64,000 nt of DNA, from the NCBI RefSeq assembly GCF_020055635.1, contig NZ_JAIPUT010000002.1:1-64000 (forward strand), given 5' to 3'. The notes beneath the pieces were generated by a model, which was not told where the DNA came from, searched no databases, and saw nothing but the letters and a program-made list of their open reading frames with translations. Shown piece by piece: positions 8,992 to 18,990 of this stretch. How positions within the stretch are numbered: position 1 is the first letter of the stretch; the number at the start of each line of letters is the position of its first letter. A program made the position numbers and the translations under genes. This DNA comes from Marivita sp. (GTDB lineage Bacteria > Pseudomonadota > Alphaproteobacteria > Rhodobacterales > Rhodobacteraceae).

Positions 8992-9558
8992 ATGAACGAT
9001 TACCACGTAGCGCTAGGGGCCAATTTGCCCTCCGGCGAAGGCTCGCCGATAGAGACCCTGAAGGCGGCTTTGGACCTTCTTTCGAGGTCCGAAATGATGT
9101 CTGTCGTTTCCGTAAGCGCCTTTTATCGAACGCCATGCTTCCCGCCCGGAACCGGGCCCGACTACGTCAACGCCGCGGCACATCTGAGAAGCACACTTGC
9201 TCCGCAGGAGGTTCTTGCAGCCTTGCACGAGATCGAGGCGCGGTTCGGCAGGGAGCGGAAAGAACGTTGGGGCATGCGGACGCTGGATCTGGATTTGATT
9301 GCCGCAGGGGACGCCGTCTTGCCGGACCTGGAAACCCATGACCGGTGGCGGACCCTTGCACCCGAATCGCAGAAATCCGCTGCTCCGGATAATTTGATCC
9401 TTCCGCATCCCCGCGTGCAGGATCGTGCATTTGTTCTTGTACCGCTGAGGGATATTGCGGCAGAGTGGGTGCATCCGGTCCTGAACCGGACCGTGGAAGA
9501 GATGTGCAGTGCACTCGCGCCAGAGGATCTGGCGCAGATTGTTGTGCTTGAAACCTGA
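8992..9558 (+). CDS. folK: 2-amino-4-hydroxy-6-hydroxymethyldihydropteridine diphosphokinase
   Basis: A 188-residue HPPK, which transfers pyrophosphate from ATP to 6-hydroxymethyl-dihydropterin in folate synthesis. Signatures are 'VALGANLPSGEG' at the N terminus, 'FYRTPCFPPGTGPDYVNAA' (pterin loop), and 'RWGMRTLDLDLIAAGD', the family signature with its Mg-binding Asp pair. 'LILPHPRVQDRAFVLVPL' completes the core. The start is uncertain: ATG 8977 would add five residues; 8992 matches the usual N terminus. Neither has a clear Shine-Dalgarno. rpoZ and rsh follow on the same strand. Confidence 0.95.
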   Translation: MNDYHVALGANLPSGEGSPIETLKAALDLLSRSEMMSVVSVSAFYRTPCFPPGTGPDYVNAAAHLRSTLAPQEVLAALHEIEARFGRERKERWGMRTLDLDLIAAGDAVLPDLETHDRWRTLAPESQKSAAPDNLILPHPRVQDRAFVLVPLRDIAAEWVHPVLNRTVEEMCSALAPEDLAQIVVLET

Positions 9559-9565
9559 TATCGAC

Positions 9566-9594
9566 TTGTAATCGCCCTGCGCGACCGATATCTA
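9566..9594 (+). promoter_or_regulatory. Candidate sigma-70-type promoter for rpoZ
   Basis: TTGTAA at 9566-9571 and TATCTA at 9589-9594 are separated by 17 bases, just after the folK stop and about 40 bases before the rpoZ start. This is sequence resemblance only. Confidence 0.45.
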
Positions 9595-9633
9595 ACGTGT
9601 TCTCGATTGCTGCCCGATGAATTGGAGTTCCCC

Positions 9634-9987
9634 ATGGCCCGCGTGACGGTTGAAGATTGTGTCGATAAAGTCCCGAACCGGTTCGAACTGGTGATGCTTG
9701 CCGCGCATCGTGCGCGCGAAGTGGCGGCTGGAGCCGCAATTACGGTGGACCGCGACAACGACAAGAATCCTGTTGTTGCGCTCCGCGAGATTGCGGACGA
9801 AACTCAATCGGCAGACGAACTTCGCGAGAGACTGATCGAATCGAATCAGACTCAGATCGAGGTGGATGAGCCGGAAGAAGACGCCATGGCGCTTCTCATG
9901 GGCGCAGAGCCCGACAAGCCGGCAGAAGATGATCTGTCCGAAGAAAAACTGCTCCGCGCGCTCATGGAGGCGCAAGGGCAGGGCTAA
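9634..9987 (+). CDS. rpoZ: RNA polymerase omega subunit
   Basis: A 117-residue omega subunit that helps assemble the beta' subunit and mediates part of the ppGpp response. The N terminus '[19 protein letters not shown]' and '[12 protein letters not shown]' are family hallmarks, followed by '[13 protein letters not shown]'. The acidic C-terminal extension (residues 70-117) is typical of alphaproteobacterial omegas. ATG at 9634 is chosen over the upstream in-frame start because GGAG lies seven bases before it and the N terminus matches the family. It is next to rsh, whose product acts through omega. Confidence 0.97.
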   Translation: MARVTVEDCVDKVPNRFELVMLAAHRAREVAAGAAITVDRDNDKNPVVALREIADETQSADELRERLIESNQTQIEVDEPEEDAMALLMGAEPDKPAEDDLSEEKLLRALMEAQGQG

Positions 9988-10026
9988 GGTCTGCCGCAAT
10001 GCGGGCCGCATGAAAATGAGGCGCCG

Positions 10027-12165
10027 ATGATCGCGGCTGACGACCTTGTTGCGCTGGTTCGCAACTACAACCCGAAAACCAATGAAGCGCTCATCCGCGC
10101 GGCCTACGAGTATGGCCGCGAGATGCATGAGGGCCAGTTCCGTCATTCCGGAGAGCCGTATTTCTCGCACCCGGTGGCGGTTGCCGCGATCCTGACGGAA
10201 CAGCAACTGGATGATGCCACCATCATCACGGCCATCCTGCACGACACGATCGAAGATACGAAATCGACCTATTCCGAAGTGGCAGCCCGGTTCGGCGACG
10301 AAGTTGCCATGCTGGTGGACGGGGTCACCAAGCTGACCAATCTCCAGCTGTCCAGTTCGGAAACCAAGCAGGCGGAAAACTTCCGCAAGCTGTTCATGGC
10401 CATGTCCAAGGACCTGCGTGTCATTCTGGTCAAGCTGGCCGACCGTCTGCACAACATGCGCACGATCAAGGCGATGAAGCCCGAAAAGCAGGTCCAGAAG
10501 GCCCGCGAAACGATGGATATCTTCGCGCCGCTGGCCGGGCGCATGGGGATGCAGTGGATGCGCGAGGAACTGGAAGACCTGGCGTTCCGCGTTCTCAATC
10601 CCGAGGGCCGGGCGAGCATCATCCGTCGCTTCATCACCCTGCAAAAGGAAACCGGCGACGTGATCCACCGGATCACCGGCGACATGCGGACCGAACTGGA
10701 ACAGGCGGGGATCGACGCCGAGGTGTTTGGCCGGGCAAAGAAACCCTATTCGATCTGGCGCAAGATGCAGGAGAAGGAGATCGGGTTTTCTCGGTTGTCG
10801 GACATTTACGGCTTTCGCATCATCACCCGCTCCAAGGCGGATTGCTACGCCACGCTTGGCGTGATCCACCAGCGCTGGCGCGCCATTCCGGGCCGGTTCA
10901 AGGATTACATCAGCGAACCCAAGTCGAACGGCTACCGGTCGATCCATACCACGGTCTCGGGCCGCGACGGCAAGCGTGTCGAAGTCCAGATCCGCACCCG
11001 CCAGATGCACGACGTGGCCGAAACCGGTGTCGCCGCGCATTGGTCCTACCGGGACGGCGTGCGCAGCGAGAACCCCTTTGCGGTCGATCCGGCCAGATGG
11101 GTGGCGTCGCTGACCGAACAGTTCGTCGGCGAAGACGATCACGAGGACTTTCTCGAAGCGGTCAAGCTCGAGATGTATCCCGACAAGGTGTTCTGCTTCA
11201 CACCCAAGGGCGACGTGGTCAAACTGCCCCGTGGCGCGACGCCGCTGGATTTCGCCTATGCGATCCACACGCGTATCGGGTCGGGCTGTGTCGGTGCCAA
11301 GGTCGATGGCATCCGGGTGCCGCTCTGGACGCGGTTGAAGAACGGACAATCCGTCGATATCGTCACCGCCGAGGGACAGAGCCCGCAAGCGACATGGCTG
11401 GATATCGCGACCACCGGCAAGGCGAAATCCGCCATCCGCCGCGCGCTGCGCGAAGCCGGGCGCGAACGGTTCGCGCAATTGGGACGCGAACTGGCGAGAT
11501 CCGCCTTCGAGAATGTCGGCAAGAAGGCCAGCGACAAGGCGCTCGAAATGGCCGCGCGCAACATGCGCATCCAGGACGCCCAGGAATTGCTGGCGCGGCT
11601 GGGAAGCGCCGAGATCTCGGCCCGCGACGTTGTCGCGGCGGTCTATCCCGACCTTGCGCCGAAACCGATGGAATTCGTCGAGACCCAGCGCGCGGTGATC
11701 GGCCTGGCCAAGGGGCAAGCCTTTGACCGGGCGCCCTGTTGCCAGCCTCTTCCCGGAGAGCGAATCGTCGGCATCGTCGAGCGTGGCAAGGGAGTCACCG
11801 TGCACACCATCGACTGTGGCGCGCTGGCCAGTTTCGAAGACCAGCCGGGGCGCTGGCTTGATCTGCACTGGGCGGACGGAAACCATCCGCCGGTCTATAG
11901 CGTTTCCATGGAACTGACGATCGGAAACGATGCTGGTGTCCTGGGGCGGATTTGCACATTGATCGGGGAACGCAAGGCCAATATCTCGGACCTGAGTTTC
12001 GTGGATCGCAAACCGGATTTTTACAAGCTGCTCGTAGATATCGACCTGACGGATGCCAATCACCTGCATTCCGTCATGTCGGCGTTGCAAGCGGAGAGTG
12101 ATGTAGCGTCTGTCGTCAGAAGACGGGATCCCGCATTGTCGATGCAAGCGGCTGCGGCCGAATAG
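10027..12165 (+). CDS. rsh: Bifunctional (p)ppGpp synthetase/hydrolase
   Basis: A 712-residue RelA/SpoT homologue, the enzyme that makes and breaks the stringent-response alarmone. Domains in order: the HD hydrolase with H48 and 'H72D-TIED77'; the synthetase with 'YGFRIITRSKADCY' and 'RFKDYISEPKSNGYRSIHTTV'; the TGS domain with 'VFCFTPKGDVVKLPRGATPLDFAY'; a zinc-finger/helical region with 'CCQPLPGERIVGIV'; and a C-terminal ACT domain (about 635-710). Both catalytic halves look intact, as expected for the single RSH of this group. It lies 39 bases after rpoZ and probably shares its transcript. Confidence 0.97.
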   Translation: MIAADDLVALVRNYNPKTNEALIRAAYEYGREMHEGQFRHSGEPYFSHPVAVAAILTEQQLDDATIITAILHDTIEDTKSTYSEVAARFGDEVAMLVDGVTKLTNLQLSSSETKQAENFRKLFMAMSKDLRVILVKLADRLHNMRTIKAMKPEKQVQKARETMDIFAPLAGRMGMQWMREELEDLAFRVLNPEGRASIIRRFITLQKETGDVIHRITGDMRTELEQAGIDAEVFGRAKKPYSIWRKMQEKEIGFSRLSDIYGFRIITRSKADCYATLGVIHQRWRAIPGRFKDYISEPKSNGYRSIHTTVSGRDGKRVEVQIRTRQMHDVAETGVAAHWSYRDGVRSENPFAVDPARWVASLTEQFVGEDDHEDFLEAVKLEMYPDKVFCFTPKGDVVKLPRGATPLDFAYAIHTRIGSGCVGAKVDGIRVPLWTRLKNGQSVDIVTAEGQSPQATWLDIATTGKAKSAIRRALREAGRERFAQLGRELARSAFENVGKKASDKALEMAARNMRIQDAQELLARLGSAEISARDVVAAVYPDLAPKPMEFVETQRAVIGLAKGQAFDRAPCCQPLPGERIVGIVERGKGVTVHTIDCGALASFEDQPGRWLDLHWADGNHPPVYSVSMELTIGNDAGVLGRICTLIGERKANISDLSFVDRKPDFYKLLVDIDLTDANHLHSVMSALQAESDVASVVRRRDPALSMQAAAAE

Positions 12166-12185
12166 GAAGATCGAAGGGGCGCGAG

Positions 12186-12839
12186 TTGGTATTCAAACGG
12201 CGGGACAGGCGATCTATCTTGATCACCCTCCGCGAGGCGCTCTGGCCGCGCGGTGGCTGGACACGCGCGGCCCGCTATGTCCAGCATCGGCTCAATCGTC
12301 TGCCGGACCCGCCCGAACGGATCGCGCGCGGCATCTTTGCCGGCGTTCTCACAACCTTCACGCCGTTTTACGGTCTGCACTTCGTTACCGCCGCGATTTT
12401 GGCGTGGGTGATGCGGGGCAACATCCTGGCCGCGCTCCTGTCGACCTTCTTCGGCAATCCGCTTACCTATGTGCCGATCAGCGTCGCCTCGCTTCAGACC
12501 GGCTATTGGCTGCTCGGCCTCGGCGAGATCGCGCATGAACATGGCAGCATCGGCTACAAGTTCGCCAAGGCGGGCGAAGACCTGTGGCGCAATTTCGCGG
12601 CGATCTTCACCGGCAGCGACCCGGAATGGAGCGGTCTGACGATCTTCTATCACGAGGTGTTCTTTCCGTGGCTGGTCGGGGGCATCCTGCCGGGCATCCT
12701 CACGGGGCTGGTGTGCTACTATCTTTCCGTGCCCCTGATCCGGGCCTACCAGAACCGCCGCAAAGGGGTGCTCAAGGCCAAGATCGCGGCTTTGAAGAAA
12801 AAGAAGAAACAGGCTGACGACGGGCAGGCGGCAGACTAG
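12186..12839 (+). CDS. DUF2062 membrane protein
   Basis: A 217-residue protein with the DUF2062 pattern: '[37 protein letters not shown]' split over the first helix pair, then '[13 protein letters not shown]', and a final helix '[16 protein letters not shown]' followed by a lysine-rich tail. Inner membrane; function unknown. The start is TTG at 12186 (M-V-F-K); GTA follows it and no ATG fits. It sits between rsh and pdxJ in the same orientation. Confidence 0.85.
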   Translation: MVFKRRDRRSILITLREALWPRGGWTRAARYVQHRLNRLPDPPERIARGIFAGVLTTFTPFYGLHFVTAAILAWVMRGNILAALLSTFFGNPLTYVPISVASLQTGYWLLGLGEIAHEHGSIGYKFAKAGEDLWRNFAAIFTGSDPEWSGLTIFYHEVFFPWLVGGILPGILTGLVCYYLSVPLIRAYQNRRKGVLKAKIAALKKKKKQADDGQAAD

Positions 12840-12865
12840 GTTCAGCTTCAATAACGGAGGCGAGA

Positions 12866-13618
12866 ATGACTGAGTTTGTAGGCCGCTTGCGGCTCGGAGT
12901 GAACATCGACCACGTGGCGACCCTGCGAAACGCGCGTGGCGGATCCTATCCCGATCCGGTGCGCGCCGCACGTCTTGCCGAAGAAGCCGGCGCCGACGGC
13001 ATTACCGCGCATCTGCGTGAAGATCGCCGGCACATCATCGACAGCGACATCGACCGCCTCATGGAACAGTTGCGGGTGCCGCTCAACTTCGAGATGGCCG
13101 CAACCCCCGAAATGCAGAAAATCGCGCTGCGTCACAAGCCTCATGCGGTGTGCATCGTTCCCGAAAAACGCGAGGAACGCACCACCGAAGGCGGGCTAGA
13201 GGTCGCGCGCGAGGAGAATAAGCTGGCGGGTTTCATCGCGCCGCTGCGCGAGGCGGGCTGCCGGGTGTCGATCTTCATCGGTGCCGATGAACGCCAGATC
13301 GCGGCGGCCGAGCGGATCGGTGCACAGGTGATCGAATTGCACACCGGCGCCTATTGCGATGCCCATGCCGAAGGCCGGTTCGAAGAGCGTGACAGTGAGC
13401 TTGCGATGCTGCGTGAGATGTCAGCCTATGCGCACTCCTTGGGGCTGGAGGTGCATGCCGGGCACGGTTTGGCCTATGATACGGTTGCCCCGGTTGCGGC
13501 CTTCCCCGAGGTGGTGGAGCTCAATATCGGGCATTTCCTGATCGGGGAGTCGGTGTTCCGCGGCCTGGGCCCGGCGATCGCGGAAATGCGCCGCCTGATG
13601 GACGCCGCGCGCGTCTGA
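12866..13618 (+). CDS. pdxJ: Pyridoxine 5'-phosphate synthase
   Basis: A 250-residue PdxJ, which condenses 1-deoxyxylulose-5-phosphate with 3-amino-1-hydroxyacetone phosphate to form pyridoxine phosphate (vitamin B6). The N terminus '[19 protein letters not shown]', '[12 protein letters not shown]', '[11 protein letters not shown]' and '[18 protein letters not shown]' are diagnostic, as are '[10 protein letters not shown]' and '[15 protein letters not shown]'. GGAGG lies upstream of ATG 12866. It is followed by the hydrolase fusion, acpS and lepB on the same strand. Confidence 0.98.
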   Translation: MTEFVGRLRLGVNIDHVATLRNARGGSYPDPVRAARLAEEAGADGITAHLREDRRHIIDSDIDRLMEQLRVPLNFEMAATPEMQKIALRHKPHAVCIVPEKREERTTEGGLEVAREENKLAGFIAPLREAGCRVSIFIGADERQIAAAERIGAQVIELHTGAYCDAHAEGRFEERDSELAMLREMSAYAHSLGLEVHAGHGLAYDTVAPVAAFPEVVELNIGHFLIGESVFRGLGPAIAEMRRLMDAARV

Positions 13619-13627
13619 TCCGGCTTT

Positions 13628-15112
13628 ATGGCGCGGCCGGTCCTCACACTTCTCGCGCTGCTGGTGGCAGCGGTGTCGCTTTACGTGCTGGAGGCCGCGC
13701 GGTCCGGGATCACCTTTACCGACCGGAAAGTGGGCGACACGCCCGTCACCACCCTGACGCGCGATGGCGCGGATGGGCCCAACGTGGTGGTGGCCCACGG
13801 CTTTGCCGGTTCGCGCGAGATGATGCAGGGCTACGGGCTGGTCCTTGCTCGGGCGGGATACCGGGTGCACATGTTCGATTTCGAAGGCCATGGCATGCAT
13901 CCGGACCCGATGTCCGGGGACGTGACGCAGATCGAGGGCACGACGCGGCTGCTCATGGATCAGACCCGGCGGGTCATCGAGGACGTGGCAGGAGAGCAAC
14001 CGGTCGCCCTTCTGGGTCATTCCATGGCGACGGATGTGCTCATCCGGGTCGCGGCCGAGGTCGAGGCTGGTCCGATCGTGCTTCTGTCGGCGTTTTCGCA
14101 GGCGGTGACCGAAGACCACCCGGAAGACATGTTGCTCATCGCCGGGCAATGGGAACCGCATTTGCGGGAATTCGGCGTGACCGCGCTTCGGATGGTCGCG
14201 CCGGAGGCCGACGAGGGCGACACCGTTCGTGATGGCGAGGTTCTGCGCTCTGCGCGATATGCGCCGTGGACCGAGCATGTGTCGATCCTGCAATCGCGGG
14301 TCGGGCGGGCCGACGCGCTGGCATGGTTGAACCGGTACTATGGACGCGACGCCACCGCGTCTGTGCCTCCGACGGGCTGGGCCTTTCTGGGTCTGATGGC
14401 GGCGATCACCATCCTGTCGGCACCCTTGGCTCGCCTGATCCTGACGCAAGCGGACCTGCCTGCAAATCAGCAGCCGAGCATCTGGCGCTATACCGGAACG
14501 CTGGCGGTTCCCGCGATCCTCACGCCGTTCCTCGCGATGCCGCTCGATTTCGGCCTGCTGCCGGTGCTTGTCGCGGATTATCTGGCCATCCATCTGGGCA
14601 TTTTCGGTCTGCTGAGCCTGCTCATGCAGCGGGTGTTGTGGGGCCCATTCGTGCTTGGCTGGACCAATATGCGTGCCATGAGCCTGGCCATCCTTGCGTT
14701 GCTGATCTGGGGCATCGGCGTGTTCGGGTTCGCGCTTGACAGGTATGGCGCGAATTTCTTTCCCATCGTCGAACGGCTTCCGATCATTGCCGCCCTGATC
14801 GTCGGCGCGGTACCTTTCATGGTCGCCGACGCGCACCTGGTGTGGAAGGCGTCGGTGTGGCGCCGCATCTCGGCTCGGGTGGCGCTTCTGGTGTCACTGG
14901 GCATTGCCGTCGCGCTTGATTTCGAGGGATTGTTCTTCTTGATCATCATCGCGCCGGTGATCGTTCTGTTTTTCCTTGTCCATGGCACGATGGGGCGGGC
15001 CTTCGGCAAACGCGCCGGGCCGTTGGTGGCGGGGATCGCGCTGGGCATCATTCTGGCCTGGGCGCTGGGCGTCAGCTTTCCCATGTTCGAGGCGACAGGA
15101 GACAGCGCATGA
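13628..15112 (+). CDS. Alpha/beta hydrolase with C-terminal multi-pass membrane domain
   Basis: A 494-residue protein in two parts. Residues 1-24 are a hydrophobic anchor. Residues about 35-250 form an alpha/beta hydrolase with '[15 protein letters not shown]', '[14 protein letters not shown]' and the nucleophile elbow 'GHSMA' (S132). Residues about 255-490 hold seven or so membrane helices of unknown type. The hydrolase half faces an unknown lipid or ester substrate. It lies 9 bases after pdxJ and its stop overlaps the acpS ATG (ATGA). The position next to acpS hints at, but does not prove, a lipid role. Confidence 0.82.
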   Translation: MARPVLTLLALLVAAVSLYVLEAARSGITFTDRKVGDTPVTTLTRDGADGPNVVVAHGFAGSREMMQGYGLVLARAGYRVHMFDFEGHGMHPDPMSGDVTQIEGTTRLLMDQTRRVIEDVAGEQPVALLGHSMATDVLIRVAAEVEAGPIVLLSAFSQAVTEDHPEDMLLIAGQWEPHLREFGVTALRMVAPEADEGDTVRDGEVLRSARYAPWTEHVSILQSRVGRADALAWLNRYYGRDATASVPPTGWAFLGLMAAITILSAPLARLILTQADLPANQQPSIWRYTGTLAVPAILTPFLAMPLDFGLLPVLVADYLAIHLGIFGLLSLLMQRVLWGPFVLGWTNMRAMSLAILALLIWGIGVFGFALDRYGANFFPIVERLPIIAALIVGAVPFMVADAHLVWKASVWRRISARVALLVSLGIAVALDFEGLFFLIIIAPVIVLFFLVHGTMGRAFGKRAGPLVAGIALGIILAWALGVSFPMFEATGDSA

Positions 15113-15507
15113 TCATCGGCATCGGAACGGATTTGGCCAATATCGACCGCATCGCCGGAACGCTCGAACGGTTTGGCGACCGGTTCCGCAATCGCGTCTT
15201 TACCGAAACCGAACAGCGCAAGGCCGAACGCCGCCGCGACGTGGCGGGCACCTATGCCAAGCGCTGGGCCGCGAAGGAGGCGTGTTCTAAGGCGCTCGGC
15301 ACCGGTCTGCGCATGGGGATCGCGTGGAAGGACATGTCGGTGCGCAACCTGCATACCGGGCAACCCGTGATGGAGGTCACCGGATGGGCGAAGGCCCGCC
15401 TTGATGCACTGACCCCGCCGGGCCATGAGGCGATCATTCACGTCACGCTCACCGATGACCACCCCTGGGCGCAGGCCACCGTACTGATCGAGGCGCGCCC
15501 CAAGTAA
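15109..15507 (+). CDS. acpS: Holo-[acyl-carrier-protein] synthase
   Basis: A 132-residue AcpS, which transfers 4'-phosphopantetheine from CoA to the acyl carrier protein. The N terminus '[15 protein letters not shown]' contains the Mg-binding Asp of the family, and '[18 protein letters not shown]' contains the conserved Glu/Lys pair (W-A-A-K-E-A). '[16 protein letters not shown]' closes the fold. Its ATG overlaps the upstream stop by four bases. Confidence 0.98.
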   Translation: MIIGIGTDLANIDRIAGTLERFGDRFRNRVFTETEQRKAERRRDVAGTYAKRWAAKEACSKALGTGLRMGIAWKDMSVRNLHTGQPVMEVTGWAKARLDALTPPGHEAIIHVTLTDDHPWAQATVLIEARPK

Positions 15508-15519
15508 CGCCCGCTTGGC

Positions 15520-15549
15520 TTGACACCCGCCCCGCCCCCGCTCATGTAG
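15520..15549 (+). promoter_or_regulatory. Candidate promoter for lepB-rnc
   Basis: TTGACA at 15520-15525 is followed after 17-18 bases by CATGTAG (15543-15549), a plausible but weak -10 box. It lies in the 71-bp gap between acpS and lepB and would start a transcript about 20 bases before the lepB ribosome binding site. Confidence 0.45.
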
Positions 15550-15578
15550 CGCGGGACAATCGAGCAAAAGGCAGGAAC

Positions 15579-16415
15579 ATGGCGTCTGAAACCAAAAAAG
15601 GCGGTGGTATCGTCGAAACGATCAAGACCATCGTCTATGCGCTTCTGATCGCAGGGGTCTTCAGGACGCTGTTCTTCCAGCCCTTCTGGATCCCGTCCGG
15701 GTCGATGAAGGACACGCTGCTGATCGGGGATTTCCTGTTCGTGAACAAGATGTCCTATGGCTATTCCTACGCTTCCTGCCCGTCGCTGTACCTGCCCGCC
15801 TTCGGGATCGACATCGACGCGTCCGACATTTGCGGCTGGGCCGATGGGGACAACAGCCGCCTGTTCGGGTCCGAGCCGGAACGCGGTGACGTTGCGGTGT
15901 TCCGCCACCCCGTCACGGGGCGCGATTTCATCAAGCGGGTGATCGGTCTTCCGGGCGACGAGATCCAGATGATCCGGGGCGTTCTGCACATCAATGGCGA
16001 AAGCGTCGAACTTGAACCGCAGCCTGCGTTCGAGGAAACCGCGATGCCGCAGGGACCGCAGCGCCTGCGACCGCGCTGCGCCAATGGTCCCGTCGGCACC
16101 GGGGGCACCTGCTTGAAAGAGCGGTTTTTGGAAACCCTGCCGGGCGGCACGACGCATTCTGTTCTCAATATCGGCAACCAGGGATCGGACAACACGCCGG
16201 TCTATTCCGTTCCCGAAGGCCACTATTTCATGATGGGTGACAACCGGGACAATTCCTCCGACAGCCGTGTGCCCAGCGTGGCAGGGGGCGTCGGTTTCGT
16301 GCCGTTCGAGAACCTTGTCGGCAAGGCCAACCGGGTGGTTTTCTCCTCTGCCGGGTCGTCGATGCTGTTCTTCTGGACATGGCGGGGCGACCGCTTTTTC
16401 GAGAAGATCGAGTAA
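15579..16415 (+). CDS. lepB: Signal peptidase I
   Basis: A 278-residue type I leader peptidase that removes Sec/Tat signal peptides at the outer face of the inner membrane. The Ser/Lys dyad is visible: S42 in '[14 protein letters not shown]' and K119 in '[14 protein letters not shown]'. The later '[11 protein letters not shown]' motif completes the signature. An N-terminal membrane helix covers about residues 12-33, and '[14 protein letters not shown]' ends the protein. Its TAA overlaps the rnc ATG (TAATG). Confidence 0.98.
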   Translation: MASETKKGGGIVETIKTIVYALLIAGVFRTLFFQPFWIPSGSMKDTLLIGDFLFVNKMSYGYSYASCPSLYLPAFGIDIDASDICGWADGDNSRLFGSEPERGDVAVFRHPVTGRDFIKRVIGLPGDEIQMIRGVLHINGESVELEPQPAFEETAMPQGPQRLRPRCANGPVGTGGTCLKERFLETLPGGTTHSVLNIGNQGSDNTPVYSVPEGHYFMMGDNRDNSSDSRVPSVAGGVGFVPFENLVGKANRVVFSSAGSSMLFFWTWRGDRFFEKIE

Positions 16416-17104
16416 TGAAGCTGGCGGCTGACCTTCAGGCGCTGTCGACGCGCTTGGGACACCGGTTCGACCGCCCTGAACTGCTCGTGCGCGCGGTCAC
16501 GCACTCCTCGCGTGCCGGAGCCAATCGCGAAGACAACCAGCGGCTCGAGTTTCTGGGCGATAGGGTTTTGGGCCTCGTCATGGCAGAGGCGCTTCTGGCC
16601 AAGGACAAGGCGGCCTCGGAGGGTCAGCTTGCGCCGCGGTTCAATGCGCTGGTGCGCAAGGAAACCTGTGCCGATGTGGCGCGCGAACTCGACCTTGGCG
16701 CGGCGCTGAAACTGGGGCGGTCGGAAATGTTGTCGGGCGGGCGCCGCAAGCAGGCCTTGCTGGGCGACGCGATGGAAGCCGTCATTGCGGCGGTCTATCT
16801 GGATGCCGGCTTTGACGTGGCCAAGGACATGATCCTGCGCCTTTGGGGCGCGCGGATCGGGTCGGTCGAGTCGGATGCGCGCGACGCGAAGACCGCGCTT
16901 CAGGAATGGGCGCAGGCGCGTGGCATGCCGCCACCGTCCTATACAGAGGTCTCGCGCGACGGTCCGGATCATGCGCCGAATTTCGTCATCGCGGCCCGGC
17001 TGGAGAACGGCAATTCGGCCGAAGCACGTGCCGGGTCGAAACGTCTGGCCGAGCAGGCGGCGGCAAAGGCCCTGCTTGCCACATTGGAAGCGAGCCAGTC
17101 TTGA
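16415..17104 (+). CDS. rnc: Ribonuclease III
   Basis: A 229-residue double-strand RNA endonuclease used in rRNA and mRNA processing. The catalytic signature '[18 protein letters not shown]' is followed by '[14 protein letters not shown]' carrying the second acidic pair. Residues about 155-225 form the dsRNA-binding domain ('[14 protein letters not shown]' and '[15 protein letters not shown]'). ATG at 16415 overlaps the lepB stop. An in-frame upstream ATG at 16379 would sit inside lepB and is rejected. Confidence 0.98.
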   Translation: MKLAADLQALSTRLGHRFDRPELLVRAVTHSSRAGANREDNQRLEFLGDRVLGLVMAEALLAKDKAASEGQLAPRFNALVRKETCADVARELDLGAALKLGRSEMLSGGRRKQALLGDAMEAVIAAVYLDAGFDVAKDMILRLWGARIGSVESDARDAKTALQEWAQARGMPPPSYTEVSRDGPDHAPNFVIAARLENGNSAEARAGSKRLAEQAAAKALLATLEASQS

Positions 17105-17988
17105 GCGACAACCTGCGCGGCAGCCTTTTCATGGTGCTTGCCATGCTGGGCTTCGCGGTGGAAGACGCGTTTTTCAAGGCGGCAACCGGCAGCGCAGGTG
17201 TGTCGCCGGGCGTCGGAACCATGCTGTTCGGCATCTTCGGCACCAGCTTTTTCGTTCTCTATGCGCTGTGGCGAAAGGAAACGATCCTGCGCCGCGCCTA
17301 TATCGAAGGACCATTGCTGATCCGGTCCGGCTTCGAGATCCTGGGCCGTTTGTTCTTTGCGCTCAGTCTGGCTTACGTGCCGCTTTCCACCACCTCGGCC
17401 ATTCTGCAGGCGGCGCCTCTGGTGGTGACATTGGGCGCGGCGCTCGTGCTCAAGGAGCAGGTCGGTCTGCGTCGCTGGGTGGCGATGACGATCGGGTTTG
17501 CCGGTGTGCTGCTGATCCTGAGACCGACACCATCGGGATTCGATGCAACGGTGATCTTTGCCGTTCTGGGCATGATCGGCTTTGCCGGTCGCGATCTCAT
17601 GACGCGCGCCAGCCCCCCCGAGGTGACGGCAACGCAGCTTGGCATTCTCGGGTTTGTCATGGTCTTTGTCGCGGGTGTCGTGATCACGGTCTTCGAAAGC
17701 GCGCCATTGGCTGCGCCGACCGTGCCCGCGCTTCTGATGCTGATGGGAACCGGGTTGGCCGGGTTGATCGGGTACAGCGCCTTGACCAAGGCGATGCGAA
17801 GCGGAGAGGTGTCGGTGGTGGCGCCGTTCCGCTATTCCCGACTGTTGATCGCGTTGGTCTTCGCGTACTTCTTCTTCGGTGAGCGCCCGGACGCGTTCAC
17901 CCTGATCGGAGCGGCGCTGATCGTCGGCAGCGGAACCTACACATTGATCCGGAGTGGCCGCAGGGTCGGGCGCGCGCCTGCGCAGTGA
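17101..17988 (+). CDS. EamA/DMT-family transporter
   Basis: A 295-residue protein with ten hydrophobic segments in two EamA repeats. Typical features are '[31 protein letters not shown]' (split by the helix turn) in repeat one and '[23 protein letters not shown]' in repeat two. Likely an inner-membrane metabolite exporter of unknown substrate. The TTG at 17101 overlaps the rnc stop (TTGA); ATG 17131 is a shorter alternative inside the first helix. It lies between rnc and era, genes that are often adjacent. Confidence 0.85.
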   Translation: MSDNLRGSLFMVLAMLGFAVEDAFFKAATGSAGVSPGVGTMLFGIFGTSFFVLYALWRKETILRRAYIEGPLLIRSGFEILGRLFFALSLAYVPLSTTSAILQAAPLVVTLGAALVLKEQVGLRRWVAMTIGFAGVLLILRPTPSGFDATVIFAVLGMIGFAGRDLMTRASPPEVTATQLGILGFVMVFVAGVVITVFESAPLAAPTVPALLMLMGTGLAGLIGYSALTKAMRSGEVSVVAPFRYSRLLIALVFAYFFFGERPDAFTLIGAALIVGSGTYTLIRSGRRVGRAPAQ

Positions 17989-17998
17989 GTCCCGTCTG

Positions 17999-18832
17999 TC
18001 AGACCGGCAGGGGCGATTTGTCGGTCTCCTTGAGAAACGAAACCAGCGCCGTGTTGAAGTCCTGCGCATGGCTGACATTGCAGCCATGGGGCGCGCCTTC
18101 GATCACGTGCATCTGGCTTCCGGCGACCATCTCATGCGTGCGCTGGCCTGACCCTTCGATCGGCACGATCCCGTCCGCATCGCCATGCAGGACAAGCGAG
18201 GGCACCTTGATCTTCTTCAGGTCCTCGCGGAAGTCTGTTGTCGCCCAAGCCTGCATGCAGCCCAATGCGGCCGCTTCGCTTGATTGCTTGCAGAGCGACA
18301 GTGCCTTTTGCCGTTCCTCTTCGGACACTTTCAGGTCGTCACCCGCCGAAAAGAACTGCCGTGTGAAATCGTCGAAGAAGGCGTCGCGATCCGACTTCAG
18401 GGCCCGTTCGAACTCGTCGGCGGCCTCTTGCGTGAGCGGGCCGTCGGGATTGTCCTCGCCCTGCATCAGGAACGGCGGCACGGCGGCGGCGAACACGACG
18501 CTTCTGAGCCGGTCCTGACCGTGGTTGCCGACATAGCGCGCAACTTCACCCCCGCCCATGGAAAAGCCGACCAGTGTGACATCGCGCAGGTCGCGGTCAT
18601 CCATCAGCCTCGACAGGTCTTCGGCCAACGTATCATAGTCGAACCCGGTGCCGGGCTTGTCCGACTTCCCGAACCCACGACGGTCATAAGCGATGACCTG
18701 GTAGCCTTCTTCGGTCAGGGCGTCGATCTGATGCTCCCAAGCGGCGGATGACAGGGGCCAGCCGTGGATCAGGACCACCGGACGCCCGAGGGCGGAATGC
18801 TCCTCGACATGAAGCGTGACGGGATCGGACAT
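17999..18832 (-). CDS. Alpha/beta hydrolase (non-haem haloperoxidase-like)
   Basis: A 277-residue hydrolase with oxyanion motif 'VLIHGWPLSSAAWEHQ', 'VIAYDRRGFGKSDKP', and nucleophile S91 in 'LVGFSMGGGEVARY'. The acid is D218 or D220 in 'LHGDADGIVP' and the histidine H249 in 'GAPHGCNV'. The 'DRRGFGKS' and 'GFSMGGGEVARY' pair is characteristic of the cofactor-free chloroperoxidase/esterase branch. Such proteins are usually esterases in vivo; substrate unknown. It lies on the opposite strand inside an otherwise plus-strand region and starts 158 bp before era, divergently. Confidence 0.92.
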   Translation of the reverse strand: MSDPVTLHVEEHSALGRPVVLIHGWPLSSAAWEHQIDALTEEGYQVIAYDRRGFGKSDKPGTGFDYDTLAEDLSRLMDDRDLRDVTLVGFSMGGGEVARYVGNHGQDRLRSVVFAAAVPPFLMQGEDNPDGPLTQEAADEFERALKSDRDAFFDDFTRQFFSAGDDLKVSEEERQKALSLCKQSSEAAALGCMQAWATTDFREDLKKIKVPSLVLHGDADGIVPIEGSGQRTHEMVAGSQMHVIEGAPHGCNVSHAQDFNTALVSFLKETDKSPLPV

Positions 18833-18990
18833 TTCAGAATCTCCTTGGTCGTGGCTGGGTCATTGGGTCTTGTGGCGTTGAACGCTGCGGTGTGATCGGA
18901 GTTCCGAAAGCCTCGGCGCGGGTGTGGTGGTCACTGGTCAAGCCAAATGAAATCCGCTATGCGCGGACGACCTCAAGGACAGGACAGCCA

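Noticed and set aside
9592..12147. 851-codon minus-strand frame opposite rpoZ and rsh
   Set aside because: Covers two well-supported genes on the other strand and has no recognisable domain.
16843..17988. 381-residue EamA protein starting inside rnc
   Set aside because: The first 86 residues are the rnc dsRNA-binding region in another frame; the permease starts at or after the TTG that overlaps the rnc stop.
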